A stretch of DNA of 64,000 nucleotides from Cornus controversa (lineage: Eukaryota; Streptophyta; Magnoliopsida; Cornales; Cornaceae): contig CM048852.1 of the NCBI GenBank assembly GCA_026545225.1, positions 62,259,146 to 62,323,145 of the forward strand, read 5' to 3'. Below the pieces are notes generated by a model that saw only the letters and a list, made by a program, of their open reading frames with translations, was not told the DNA's origin and made no database searches. Below are positions 10,817 through 23,637 of the stretch, piece after piece. Made by a program: the position numbers and the translations under genes. Each line of letters starts with the position of its first letter. Positions within the stretch are counted from its first letter, which is position 1.

Positions 10817-11928
10817 ATTTCATTTGTTTCCATCGTTTTTAAAATTTCACAAGCCAAGTCGTTGTCACTATATTATATAGAGTACATGTCTAAATTTTAC
10901 GGTGTGTGTTTGGATAAAAGGAAAAGGAAAGGAGAAAGATGGCCACATTAATCATTTGAGAAAATAAAGAATTATAGAGAATAATATTAACACATTTCCT
11001 CCCAATCAGCCTCAATTATACCTTTACGGTCTGTTGCTTTGTGGTACTTAAATCACCTTCCAAAATTGAAGATGGAGGGTTCAAGCTTTCACGAGGACAA
11101 AGTGGGTGTGCAAGTTTCAAGTAAGAAAAAAAGAAATCATCTTTTTTTTTTTAACAATATAATTATATTTTTTCATTTCTTTTCATGATAATATTCAATT
11201 TTAATAACAATTTTGTTATTATGGTGGCTACCCGTTTGGATTGGCTTTTGAAAAGTGGCTTTTGGCTTTTCAATCTCAAAAGTCATTTTGGAGAGTATTT
11301 GGATTAGGAAGGTGAAATAGCTTCGGAGTCCAAAAAGAGCATTTAAAGGAAGCTGGTGGGTACCAGCTTTCTCATTTAGCTCCTGCTTCTCTTTTTCTTC
11401 TGCGTAAAAGCCGAAACAAAAGCTCTGCCAAATAGAACCTAAGTATATGTTTAATTTTGATTTTTCTAAAAAAACTATTTTAGTTTGTTCAAGGTTGAAT
11501 TGTTTTTCTTAAAGCATGATTGCTAAGTATATTGAGTCATTTTGAACCGTTTCAAGGTGGTTACTAGTCAAGTTTGAAAAATATTTTATATTTTATTTGT
11601 GAGACGAGTTTGAGACAAGAGTGTGCCATCCAAAACCTATCTTGTTGACATCCTTTGGTAAGCTACATTAATTACTAGACTCAATGTGGTGTAATTGTAA
11701 TTGGTTTTCTTAATTCTACATTGAGCAATGATATGTTCTGGGAAATATTACAGCCGAATAGGGAGTGGGGACCCGAACGCTCCCCCATTCCTTTGATGCT
11801 AATAATAATATGTTATAATATATTACATGCGGTATTTTGTGAGTCTTGACACAAAAGTAAAGTTGAGTCTCGTGCACTTAGCTAGTCTTCTTAACCTTAA
11901 ATATATGATCACAAATCTAATGTGTGAC
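10817..11928. other. AT-rich intergenic DNA with a possible hairpin MITE
   Basis: No gene seen. At about 11231-11440 the text 'cccgtttggattggctttt' faces 'ctgccaaatagaacct' in the opposite orientation, which resembles weak terminal inverted repeats of a small DNA transposon. No target duplication was found. Confidence 0.3.
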
Positions 11929-12303
11929 ATTACTCATTTTAGGAATTTTCACTTGCTTTCATTTCAATTATGGATTTCTACATCTGACATTATTCATTCT
12001 AGGAATTTTCACTTACTTTCATTTCAATTATGGATTTCTACATCTGGTCTTTAGACTGCAGTGGAGCCTGGTGGCGAAAAAGAGTGAGAAGAAATGGTTT
12101 GATCCTCTTATTTTTATCTCTCGAACCGAAAGATCCATGAATCGGGATCCTAATGCATATAGATACAAATGGTCCAATGGAAGCAAGAATTTCCAAAAAC
12201 ATTTGGAACATTTCATTTATGAGCATAAGAGAATTTTCACTTACTTTCATTTCAGTTATGGATTTTCACATATGATTTTTAGGTTGCAGTGGAGCCTGGT
12301 GGT
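11929..12303 (+). repeat. 60-bp duplication with a third copy beyond the ycf2 insert
   Basis: Copies at 11929-11988 and 11989-12048 share 'ggaattttcacttrctttca' and 'ttcaattatggatttctaca'. A third copy starts at 12231 and extends through 'gcagtggagcctggtgg', which also follows the second copy (12057-12074). The plastid ycf2 fragment lies exactly between the second and third copies. Confidence 0.8.
12076..12229 (+). pseudogene. ycf2: Plastid-derived ycf2 fragment (NUPT)
   Basis: The plus frame gives [20 protein letters not shown], then [19 protein letters not shown] and [12 protein letters not shown]. This matches an internal segment of the plastid Ycf2 protein, which in flowering plants reads [37 protein letters not shown]. 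Ycf2 is an essential plastid ATPase-like protein of over 2000 residues; only about 51 residues are here, flanked by unrelated repeats. It is therefore a nuclear insertion of plastid DNA and not a gene. The lack of internal stops suggests a fairly recent transfer, or too short a piece to tell. Both ends touch copies of a local repeat. Confidence 0.9.
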
Positions 12304-12322
12304 CAGTGATGCTTTCTTTTAA

Positions 12323-13400
12323 GAGGAGTGCTAGGGAAGCGACTATCTTTGCACAGTCGCTCCATTAATTAGTGGAAATCAATTACAAAAATTACATGAT
12401 TTTCTGTAATAAATGTCCTACTTTTTCATCAATCAATATACCTTTCTAGTTTTAAAGTATTTACATTGGTGTCATTAATAAACAAATAAAACTATCCATA
12501 AAAGAAAAATATGATAAGTATATAAAAGAAAAATATGTTCTTTAATTCAATTAACCATAATTACAAAATTTTAAAAATCATATAAGAAATGATTATAATA
12601 ATAAGATGTGAGACTTTTGTGTCTTTTGGGTGTTGTTCACAAAAAATAAAAAATAAAAATACAATTATTAAGAAACAACATTTGTGTTCTTTGTAGGAAA
12701 AGGGAACATTTAGGAATATATTAATAACCATATTTAATTTAGAAGTGACTCATATAACAAATAATATAAATATAGGAAAAAAATATTATAATAATGTCAA
12801 ATGTTTGAGCATTGTAGTGAAAAAAGAAACTTTTAAGAAAAATAATTAAAAAACATTTAAGAATACAATTATTAACCACCAACGTTTCTGTTCTATGGAA
12901 AAGAAAATGTTTAGGAATATAGTAATAATCATATTTAATTTAGAAAGTATTAACTCATACCACAAATAATATAAATAATAAAATTTAAAAATGTATAAAA
13001 AAATAAAAAAAACCTCACACTTTTAATAGATAATAATAATAATAATAATAATAGTAGTAGTAGTAGTAGTAGATAGATAGATAGATATAAATATAGATAT
13101 AAGAGTCGCTGTATATATTTACTAATTTAAAAATATGTTCTTTAATTTAATTAACTATAATTACAAAGTTTTAAAATTATATAGGAAATGATTATAATAA
13201 GTATCTATATTATTAAAAATATTTAAAAGCAGGACAATATAAACAAATATTAATAAAAATATTTTAATACTTTATGTTTATAATTTTATTTGTTTGTTGA
13301 TGGCACTAATGTAAATACTTTAGAACTAGAAGGGTATATTGACATATGTAAGGACAGTCGCTTGCTTCGCTTAAGCAAGCGACTATCCCTAACACTCCTC
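12323..13400. mobile_element. Non-autonomous Mutator-like element with perfect 9-bp target duplication
   Basis: The ends are inverted: 'gaggagtgctaggga' at the left and the complement of 'gaggagtgttaggga' at the right. Further in, the arms continue with 'ttctagttttaaagtattta' at the left and a near match inverted at the right, so the terminal repeats are about 150 bp with an indel. The flanks 12314-12322 and 13401-13409 are both TTCTTTTAA, a perfect 9-bp target-site duplication, typical of the Mutator superfamily. The 1078-bp interior is AT-rich and non-coding, with a compound microsatellite (TAA)n(TAG)n(GATA)n at about 13032-13092. Confidence 0.85.
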
Positions 13401-13620
13401 TTCTTTTAAATGCTCAAAATCCTCTAGGAGAGGAGAGGACTTGGTTCGTTGGATTCCTCAAGGAAGATCCACAATTGAGCTCGCTCGTCTTCAAAGATTG
13501 TCCATAGGATGGGATGGGATGTTTTGCCCAACTTTGGAGGAAGACACTGACACAGATACTAATACACTGTTTCTTCCCCTTCATTTTGTCTTCTTTTGTT
13601 TTTGTCCTCCTTTTCTCTTA

Positions 13621-13925
13621 TGTTGTGTTTGGTACGCAACAATGAAATAGAATGAAATGTCAATATTACCTTTTTATATCTATTTAGATCATTTGGAATG
13701 AAAAAGAATGAAAATTCATTCCACTACTCAACTTATGGAATGATCATTCCATTTTCAATAAACATTAAAAAATAAAATCTAGTTACCAAAAATAATGTAA
13801 TCACCATTCTATTCCTACATCATTTTATGTTTAAAATCAAACAATAGAATGAAAATAACATTTCATTCCATTCTCACTTTAATAGAATTCTCATTCCATT
13901 CTATTCTTGCCTACCAAACATAACT
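13621..13925. mobile_element. Tourist-like MITE (PIF/Harbinger type)
   Basis: The left end 'tgttgtgtttggtacgcaa' pairs with the inverted right end 'ttgcctaccaaacataact'. Inner arms hold inverted copies of an aatgaaatagaatg-type motif. TTA lies on both sides (13618-13620 and 13926-13928), the usual 3-bp target of PIF/Harbinger elements. Length is 305 bp with no coding capacity. Confidence 0.6.
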
Positions 13926-14587
13926 TTATTGTTTTGTCAAATATAGAAAATTTACTTAGATATATAAATTTTAGTTATTATGGTTTTGTTCCGGGTTTTT
14001 TATACACCTTTTGTACTATTATTTTTATCAAATAAACCAAGTCTTATGAAAGATCCATACAAAATAATAATAATAACCACATTATGAGATGATCTAAAAC
14101 ACCCAATACCAGTTACCACCATCGTATCCCAAGTAGAAAAAATAAAAATAAGATGATGTTCTACCATAATTTTTTAGAAAAACCTACCGCATTCTGGGAT
14201 TAATGCTCAGTTAAGCAAAGGGACATGATAAATTATATATATATATATATATATAGGCACATAAATAGCATCCTTAAAAGATTCACTGTGAAAAAGCCAC
14301 TGTACATCAAACTAAACAGCACGCATAAAACGATTCACAGATGATCACATTAATCAAACAGCATCCCCGCAGCACAGTTCAATAACAGAAGAAGACAGGA
14401 GGAGGAGGAGGACAACAAAGATTGAGAAGCTATCAAGGGGTAATGGGAGAAAGCTTCTTGAGGCATTCCCCTTTAGATTTTTAGCTTCCAACCGGTTTCA
14501 ACACGGCATTACAAACTATGGATTTGCATATGGTATATGCAAAGTCATCCATAAAATCTTATAATAATAATAATAATATTTCTTAAA
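13926..14587. other. Downstream flank and 3'UTR of UEV1
   Basis: AT-rich DNA with an (AT)n microsatellite at about 14235-14256. The last 150-250 bases before the UEV1 stop codon (minus strand) are presumably its 3'UTR; I cannot fix the poly(A) site. Confidence 0.4.
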
Positions 14588-17500
14588 CTAGAAATAAGTC
14601 CCTTCAGGAGGCTGAACCAGCTTACGGTTGTGTGGGGCTGCCATCTCCTTCTTCAGCTGTGTCAGTATATCTTCCATGGTGTACTCTCGCTGCCAATTTG
14701 CCAGAATTCCAAACTTCTTTGGTTCCACCTGTACCAATTGAATGCCATAATAATATCTTGTGTTTCAACCATTTCAATTACTATAACCATAAAAATGCAA
14801 ACGTGACTTAGACTTCCCATCATCGTCATATTATCATAGGGATAATAATGAAATTTATCATTTTCCATTTCTCCACAAATTTAATATTTCTGTTCTACAA
14901 TATTTATTAAAACTTCATATATAGCTCATTGACCAAAAAAGACAGTTGATTGTACCAAAAACCAAATAGCTTACATAATCTAAAAAAATAAACTTCTGCT
15001 CTACAATATTTATTAAAACTACATATATAGCTCATTGACCAAAAAAGACAGTTGATTGTGCCAAAAACCAAATAGCTTTCATAATCTAAAAAAATAAACT
15101 TCTGCTCTACAATATTTATTAAAACTTCATATATAGCTCATTGACAAAAAAAGACTAGTTGATTATACCATAAACCAAATAGCTTACATAATGTAAAAAT
15201 TCTTGATTACTGAAGTTAACATAATTTTGGTATGCACTGAATTAAAAACAAGCTCAACCAATTCTGGTTGATTTGGCTTGTAAAATAACCAAACCCATTA
15301 ACAGGTATATAAATTGAGGAAATTTCAGTACAATATGAGAATTTAATGAAAATGATAGTTATAGCAATAGATGGATACAGAGACTTCTCAAGAAAAGAAG
15401 ATAGAATTGATAAAAAAAAAAAAAGGGGGGGGAAAAACAATGACAGCTTTTTCCAATAAGTTCCAAGACAGTGATATTTAAATTATCAATTATCATTATT
15501 ATTAACAAGTACATAATGCGATTCGAATATAAAATCCTAGTTTTGTTAGGATGGTTATGGCATCACCCAGAGAAAGCCGTCAATGACAATCTCAGTCATT
15601 TGCTTCCCTTAAATAAATATTATGGCATAAAGCAACAAAAGGAATTGAAACAGAATGCACCAATAATTTTTACCCATTTAGAGTTGAAAGCATAAACAAT
15701 ACCACACAGCAATTTAAATGTAAAATGATAATGATTGTACCACTCCAGTTTCATGGTTGACACAGGTCATGTTAATTCGAGAATGGAACCGAACACTTGG
15801 CGGCTTCTCTGGATAATCTTTGTCACAGAATAACTTTAACTGATAAATGCGACCTTCATGCACCGACTGAAACAAGAACAAAAATATTATTGTCACTTTA
15901 AGCTATCTATACCAGTAAGAAGTCACAAATATCAACTAATATCTTTCAGTTTAACCACAGTTATGGGCTCATAATCATCTTGCTTAAAACAACATTTCCA
16001 TCAATTTTGCGAGAGAGAGTATTCTTAGAGCTTATCAATTCAAATGACAGCATTAAGTCAAATAGAAAAATTAAAGATTGGATCAGATATCTATATATAA
16101 GTTCAAAAGACGAGAGAGAGCATGTGACTCTGCAAGACTAAAAGCTCCATAAAGTCGAAACTTATTCGAGATAATCAGCTAATTACTTGCCTAAGCAAGT
16201 TCCAGCTATATTATCTTTTCTATATCGTGTCTCTTCACAAGCATCACATTAGTATTAGAGCTCTCCAACCACAATACACTTCAAAAAGATTCCTTAAAAA
16301 CATTAGAATTGAAAGTAGAGAGAGAGAGGGAGAGAGAGAAGAAAAAGAAAAGGAAAAAAGAAAAGAAAAGAAAAAAGAGAGGCCCAGCCTTAAAAGCTTG
16401 GCTAAACATGGCAGATTACTCGTTCACCCACTTTTCTCCAAACAAGTATATCAGAAAATTTTCAGAAAATTTTCCGTGATGTAAAGAGGCATCATACAAC
16501 TCAAGTCCAAACAAAAACCTTTTGTCTTGTTAAATGGAAAGAAATATGAGCCTTAAGGCCAGATGAGTGCACCAGAAATACAGGTCAATAATGAATTTTA
16601 TGGGTACATGTTAATAGGTTTTCGACAATTAGGCTATTAGAGTTTCATCAGCAACAGTCACCACCTCCATTTTCTATTCTTGAACAGTTTTTGACAATGT
16701 TAATCATACTCTGTCTTAACCAAACTAAGACCAAAAGTCATGGTATCCCCAACCCCACCCTTTTCTTGGGGGGAGGGGGGAGTTGGAGGGGAGGAAAGGA
16801 TAGAGTGAGAGAGAATAAGAACTTGTAGTTGATTCTTCATGTAGCACACAAACAGGAGGTGAAATTCTTCTCTTATTTTATTTACCTTTTTCCTTTTTGA
16901 GCCACACTGAAACCAAGGACCAAAAAACCTAACGCATCAATATCTAGACTGACAAGTTTGAATGAAATGGTAACAGGTTAATAATGAGTCCTTTTTTCAT
17001 CAGCAGCAGTCACCACCTCCATTTTCTATTCTCAACCAGTGAAGCTCTCTAGTTTGAATAAAGTGGTACCAGGAGGATAGTAATAAGAAAGGGCAACAGC
17101 ACACTAAAAATAGCAAAAAGAGCCCTAAACCAAATCTGAAATTAAATTATAAAGAGAGAAAAGGGACTCTTACGTTATGAGGACCAATGATGGTGCCTGT
17201 CCAAGAGCGCATGTAAATATCATCTCCATCATCCATTCCATAGCTCACAGTGCCATCTCCAATACCCTTCTCTCCACGTTCAAGTTCCTCAAGCAATCTG
17301 AAGTTTCGAGGGACTGCAAGAAACTAAATGACTTGAAAAGTCCAACTTTTAAACAGAATAAGTTAAGAAACGCAGGGGCGGAGCGAGAAATTTTGATTTG
17401 TGGGGGAGGGGTGGGGGGGCGGAACTAGAACTGTGATTAAAATTTGAAAATTTTATATATCAATTATAATATAATTTTATTTATAATATTAATCTTAGTA

Positions 17501-19932
17501 CATGTATATACAATCCAAAAAATGAGAAAAATGCAACCTAAATAAATAGAGTTGAAAAAATTATACGAGAAAGAAAAAAAAAACATAGAGAAGAGGAAAC
17601 AATACGTTAAATATAAAAATAGAAGTGGTAAAGATAAAATATTGTTAAAGAATTAATTTTCCTTCAATAATTGTTTCAATTTGAGTAATTTGATTCCAAT
17701 TTGGGAATGATATATCATTATTACCTTGATGGAAGATTTTAAATATAAAAAAATCAAAATTTTAACTAAACAAAATATCGAAAGTTTTAACAAAACACGA
17801 TTATTAGGAACAAAATAACTTGTACAAGGAGTAAATATAGAATTTGTCATTTAACAAGTGAGAACTAAAAATATTAACATTTGTGATATAACTACTGTTG
17901 TTGGCATTTTTGTCATCAGTTCTCCTAAGGCTAGCCAATGGAGATTAATATATAATTCTAGATATTTTTCTTGTCAACACCAAAAATGTCTAACAAGGAA
18001 GGTTCATGTATTTTTATTAAACACAAGAAGCCATTAGTCTAATTTTCCTTCTCTCTCTTGAACTCATATAATGGAGATTTGTGACTTTAAAATTAAAGCT
18101 AAAAAGGTTCAAACTTCAAACTGTAATTTTTTATGAGATTCAAGAGAACGTAAGTTATATTTATTTTCAAACACTATATTTGGGGGCCAATAAATAATTG
18201 TTTGAAAAAATTGGGGTGGGGGAGGCAACTGAATTTTTTTATAAATTTTGGAGATTACAATTTAGAAATATTTACAAAATAAATTTTTTGGGGGGGCAAT
18301 GATTAAAAATTTCCATGGCCATTTACACTAGTCAGTAAATGAGCATCAAGATTCAAGAATCGCTTAAACAGACTTCTTCTATATTTCTGTGACTGTGAAC
18401 AAAGTTTCTCCAGCGCTCACTAATAGACGGGGTAAGATTATTTTTGCCTAGGAGGATTCCTGTATGACAAGCCCTTGCAATTATGTATCTGATACTCACA
18501 ATTACGCATTTTATGTCACAAAGAGTTTCTACCCACAACTTAATTCAATAGTATAAGATCCTAAATTGAGAATCACATATGAGCTCTCTCTTTGTGCAAG
18601 CTTTTGCCTTTCATCTAAATGTCATTTAGGTCGTGAGTCTGAACCAAATTATCAAGGAAGCTGCAAATCAAATAGATGATTGAAGAATGAAGATGGATTT
18701 GGAAAGACAAGCCAACATGATTCTTCGCATGACCAAATACACACTAGTTAACATAAGGGAGACTTAAAGAACTTAAGTTTATGTTGGGTAAAGGGTAGTA
18801 TAGATAACTTACCACTAACCTAGTTAATCACGGATAAAAAGTTGCACGTAAAACAAGTGAGGTTGGCAAAGCAAAATAAAAAAATGCTTTAAAAATTTGG
18901 ATAGATTTTAAGGTTGTGGATCGATCCAGGGTTCACATAGAAATCTCAACTGATCAAGCCACAAACTCCATCAATAAAGATGAGGACAGTATAAGATAGG
19001 GCGGCCCTTACTTCATTCCTTATAAAGGAACAGCGGCCCGGGGAACTAAATCCTTAAAGAGCGAATATGTAATCAAGGACATACTCATATTAGTAGTCAT
19101 TATATTTTAGTTTGCGGGTAAAAAAGAAAAACCCAAATTAGTTGGATTGCTTGAAGGTATAGAGAGTAGACCAAATAAGCTCATTATTATTTATTATGAT
19201 TGCAAAAGTTTATTGAGATTGGTACACCTTAGCTACGTTGGATTGCATAGGGCATAGGGATAGTATGAGGTTTCCTAATAAGCATTGACTTTTGGACTTT
19301 TTAGTGGCAACCCTTTATAAGGTAGGATTGTATAAAGTGTACATATGGGGTTGGTCCCTACTCTCACTCATTGGAGTTAGCAATGCAAAGAAAACGAGTA
19401 GAGGGTAGAAGACCCTCCCCCCACCGAGGCTAATGGACTCTTGTAAATCTCTTTTAAGATTTTCATATTCTACCCTCATGGATACATGTATATTCGTATA
19501 AACACGCTTGTGCTTAGGGTAAGATTTTACATGGAAGTTTTACAGAGAGGACTCGATCAAAAAGGAAAAAGATAGCGAGAAACAACAAAACCCAGATTGG
19601 CCCAGAAGCAGATTTTTCTCAAATTGAAAATTAGCAAAGATATCCACTACAACAATATATTAATTCTTCATAAGGAAAAAAACATATAAATTCCATCACA
19701 ATGAAAAAAAGATGTAAAAATATACATGCATCACTTAAGGCCAATCAGTCAATTAAACACAACCAGAACATCATCTATGCAGAATATGAATCAAAATAAT
19801 TAAATCTCACAAATCCATGAGCAGATTTAGCAAATAAATTACAGAAATCATGAGATCAAAAGCAGTGAAGAAAAACCATCTTGGGTCCGAAGACTAACCA
19901 ACGACACTCGATCCTCCTGAGCCAAGCGTCAT
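14588..19932 (-). CDS. UEV1: Ubiquitin-conjugating enzyme E2 variant 1 (UEV1/MMS2 type)
   Basis: Four coding exons on the minus strand: 19932-19899, 17313-17174, 15866-15741 and 14728-14588. Together they are 441 nt, giving 146 residues, the usual UEV1 length. All introns are GT-AG. Exon 1 gives [11 protein letters not shown]; exon 2 [20 protein letters not shown]; exon 3 [20 protein letters not shown]; exon 4 ends [11 protein letters not shown]. This is nearly identical to plant UEV1 proteins. UEVs have the E2 fold but lack the active-site Cys. They pair with UBC13 to build Lys63-linked ubiquitin chains in DNA-damage tolerance and signalling. The frame is intact across all joins, so the gene is probably functional. 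Its introns (2585, 1307 and 1012 bp) carry repeats. Confidence 0.97.
14889..15200. repeat. 106-bp tandem triplication in UEV1 intron 3
   Basis: The motif 'ctacaatatttattaaaac' recurs at 14895, 15001 and 15107, a period of exactly 106 bp. The unit also carries 'catatatagctcattgac' and 'ccaaatagcttacataat' in each copy with few changes, so the expansion looks recent. It lies wholly within the last intron. Confidence 0.9.
17371..18315. mobile_element. Possible hAT-like insertion in UEV1 intron 1
   Basis: The left edge 'caggggcggagcgagaaatt', followed by G-rich text, resembles the CAGGGGCGGAGC ends of many plant hAT-like elements. The right edge near 18280-18315 has a G7 run and 'gattaaaaatttccatggcc', which is roughly complementary in layout. 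I found no clear 8-bp target duplication. The interior is AT-rich and non-coding. Confidence 0.35.
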
Positions 19933-20190
19933 GGATAATTATACAATTCTGCCTCTATATAGAGATCGATCGGATCGAAGCTTATAGAAAATCTTTTTAG
20001 AGAGAGATAGAGAAGAGGAGAGAATCAGAGACGGAAATGGAAGATTCTGAGGAGCCGAGGGAACGCGATGAATCCAACTTGGTTACAAGTAGGGTAAGGT
20101 TGGAATAAAGTGGACTTGTTTTTAGCCCAAATGTAAGTTGTCGCTGGACTGAGCTGACTTGAGCTGAGCTTGGCTTATGTTTATTTTTAA

Positions 20191-21040
20191 GGGTTAAATT
20201 AACTTACCTCCTTAAGGTTTTATCAAATTACACTCGGAAAGATTGTTTGGCTTTTATTTCTTTTTTCTCTTCTAAATTTATTTTTTAGATGATTGGAATA
20301 AATTTTAAGAGTAAAGAGACAATTTTGTTCTTGTATTATAATACCACATTATATTTCAAATAAGATAAAATACAATGACCTCTCCTTAAGTTTGATGTAT
20401 TTGCACTAACCTCTCCTGAAAAAAAATTTGATTTTTAAATGACATTTTTGCTCACATTATGCCACCACTCATGACCACCATTGATTTTTGATCTTGCTCC
20501 TAACATATCTGATGAATGGCTAAAAAATCTACCACACATTCTTTTCAAAGAAATTCGATCATGGTGATATATATACAAACATATGCATATAATCGGATCT
20601 GTGAACCGAGTTGATGAATTTTGTCGTAAGTCACGGATACGGGTTGATGAAAACGATCGGGTTGACGGTGTCGTGTGCATGGAGCGTTCATATCATTTTA
20701 GAAATCAAATTTTTTATTATTATTAAATTATTTGGGTGTATAATGGTAAAATTAGCCTAAACTAGTATTTCAAATCATCATAGGGGAGGTAAATGCAAAT
20801 ATGACAAACCTCAGGGGAGGTTAATGCAATTACGATAAATTTCAAGGGAAGTCAGTGTATTTTACCCTATTTGAAATACAATGTGGTATTATAATAGAAG
20901 GGAAAAATTATCTTTTCACTCTTAAAATTTATTTCGGCCATTGAAATAATTAATTTAGGGGAAGTGAAAGAAATAAAGGCCAAATGGTCTCTCCAATTAT
21001 AATTTGACCAAACTTCAGAAGAGATCAGTGAATTTAACCT
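20191..21040. mobile_element. Mutator-like element with long inverted repeats
   Basis: About 230 bp at each end are inverted copies. The left arm begins 'gggttaaattaacttacctc' and later has 'taataccacattatatttca'; the right arm carries the same text inverted ('tgaaatacaatgtggtatta', ending 'aatttaacct'). The flanks 20182-20190 and 21041-21049 are both TATTTTTAA, a perfect 9-bp duplication. The 850-bp element has no recognisable coding region. Confidence 0.8.
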
Positions 21041-21049
21041 TATTTTTAA

Positions 21050-22697
21050 AATAAAATATACTAACCTCCCTAAAATTTCATCTAATTACACATAAATCTG
21101 CAAAATAACAACTCCCTTTCGTCTAAATTTTCATTAGATCCGTAAAAAAGATTGAATGTACCAACTAAAATGTCTTTCTACCAATTGAAATGACCTTATT
21201 ATCCTTAATCCTTGACTTAGTCCCACCTCTCTCCACCATCTTCTGCTCTATCTTTTTTCTCTATCCTCTCCACCTCCTACCGCCACCACCCCCCAACATG
21301 ACCACTTATTTCCACTGCATCACTGCCACTTCTCTGTAGAAAGAAACTTTCTTGGTCATTGTTGCTTCCTTGATCGAATGGCCAAGTCTCCAATAGTCAC
21401 ATCGTAATCTCTCCCACTCTCCACCTCTACTGCCCTCTCTATCTCCTTTATGCCCATTAAACTCCAAAATCCATCGACATTTGTGGAATAGTTCACTAAT
21501 TTAATGCATTTTCAACAACAATAACAAATATACTCAATAATACCCCATGGCCTATGCATGTATATAGATGTATATATTTATTAACCATATCTCCATATAG
21601 TGTAATTGAAATTTCTCATAACAATATCATTATTGAAATCCAAACAAATTAATAGACCCATTTACAGTAAATGAGCTTAGGCTTTTGTCCCCCTCATGTG
21701 ATTTACAATAAATGGCTCGTAACCCCTTCGTATCTTGGATATACTGTGATTGAAATTCCTCTTCGCATGTCGGAACCTATTAAGAGACCCATTTGTAAAA
21801 CAAAATAGGAAACTTATACACATGCTTATAACACTGATATCTACTCAGAAACTAAACATACCTGCAAAAGTCATTGCTAGATTGAGAAGGAAGTCTGAAA
21901 CCAGATAAAATACTTCTAACTTGGTATTCCACTCTCTACACTTAACTCACACGTCTATTCAATGGGGCAAGACTAACCGTAATTGAGCGTAGCGTGTGAG
22001 AGTGGGGACCAAGCTATATATATAATAAATATCTGATAGTATCCTCCTATCAAGAAAACGATCAGAATATCTTTATGTTACCTCTAGATCATGGCAACTA
22101 AAGTTACCATTATCTCTCTTTATAGGTAAACATATAAATACATATATATATCATTATCTATATCTCTAATCACATGATAAAATGCGTCTAAGGTACACCG
22201 TAACCCAATAAGTATTTATAATCACATCTGTATAGGGTATTCGGTAATTCTCTATTTGGTCTCAATCATCAATCCGAATTTTAATTTTAGGAAATAATAA
22301 TCAATGGAAGTCCAAAATTCTCACACTATTTACAGTAAATGAGGTTAGTTGGCCTTTTGGGGCTAAGAATACATATGTTAACCTCCGATTATATATATGT
22401 GGAGCTATGGCTGCTCGGCAGTGTTTGGCAGCAGTTTGTGTGTGTATATTAGAGGTAGATGGAAGAAATGAGAGGAGAGAGATTGCTGTGGTGGTGGTGG
22501 TGGCCATGCGACGGGTAGAGAGGAGAGAGAGAACGGGCAAAGATAGGAGAATAAAATAAATATATATATCATTATAAAACTAGGGGTATAATAAACCATT
22601 TGCATGTAAATTTGATGTCTGCAAGTGTGAAAATTTTTTTTCAGAAATTTCACCGTTTAATTAATTCAAATCTTAGGCAAGTCAAGGTATTTTACAC
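21050..22697. mobile_element. Possible older terminal-inverted-repeat element between two MULEs
   Basis: The left edge 'ataaaatatactaacctccc' and the inverted right edge (complement of 'aggcaagtcaaggtatttta') are similar but diverged, and the sequence fills the gap between two better-defined Mutator-like elements. No target duplication was resolved. Inside I see AT-rich DNA, pyrimidine runs near 21210-21310 and a (GGT)n stretch near 22490; no gene. Confidence 0.35.
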
Positions 22698-23033
22698 TTA
22701 CTTTTATTTTAGATAAACTTCATTGACACCCCCTAAGGTTTGAAATATTGTCATGCGGCTATAACTTTGTGTAATTTTGTTATCAGCACTCTTGTAATTT
22801 GTGCCGTATATTACATACATTTCCTCATGCCAAAAGTATACTGTATCAAATCACTTTTTTATAGTGAAATGACCTTACTGCCCTTTGACTTTTGACTTAA
22901 CCTTTTTGAATACTAAAATTACCCATTTCGCCTAATGGACCAAAATACCCCCAACTATGCCGTATTATTATATACTCACTTCACTGTTATTACATTACAT
23001 ATATAAAGAGGGGAGGGGAGGAGGAAACCACCG

Positions 23034-23440
23034 TTGTCGAGCACCATTGACACCAACCACAACCACCACCACCTGTTAACCATAGTCATCACCCCTAAAA
23101 ATCTTTTCTTTTCTTCCAGCCACCAACCACAACCAACACCATCAGTTAACCACATCCACCACCCTTGGAAATTTTTTCCTCCAACCACCACCGCTACTAA
23201 CCACAACCACCACCACCACCACCAGTTTACCACAGTCACCACCACCACCACCACCAGTTTACCACAGTCACCACTATTGGAAATCTTTTCTTTTCCTCCA
23301 ACCACCATCGCCACCAACCACAACCACCACTACCAGTTAAGCATAGCCACCACAATATTTCCCAGATCAATCAAAACCCCTAATTCATTCACCATCCAAA
23401 CAACCAAACAAAACCCAAATCCACCACCAAACAACCAGTG
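23034..23440. repeat. ACC/CCA-rich low-complexity stretch
   Basis: Repeated 'accaccaccacc' and 'ccaaccacaaccacc' text, with a 29-bp-like tandem 'accagtttaccacagtcacc' repeated at about 23219 and 23257. It gives His/Thr-rich or Trp/Val-rich open frames on the two strands, which I regard as artefacts. Confidence 0.7.
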
Positions 23441-23637
23441 AAAACTCAATCCCATCACCGCGAAACCCATCTATTTTGAATCACCAATAATCCAAAATCG
23501 AAGCCAACAACTTCATTATCTCGTCGCCGATCACCAAGGTTTGTGTTGTCATTACAAAGTTTTCTCTTGCCGCCACCAGAATATTTTTTTATCCCGATTT
23601 GTTGTCTCTATTTACAATTGTAGAGAGAGAAAAAAAG

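Noticed and set aside
13441-13650. 69-codon ORF after the MULE
   Set aside because: No recognisable domain; it runs into the Tourist-like MITE.
16227-16484. Arg/Glu/Lys-rich ORF in UEV1 intron 2
   Set aside because: It is a purine-rich gagaga/gaaaag tract within an intron.
22976-23441. His/Thr-rich plus ORF and Trp/Val-rich minus ORF
   Set aside because: Both come from the ACC/CCA low-complexity stretch in the MULE.
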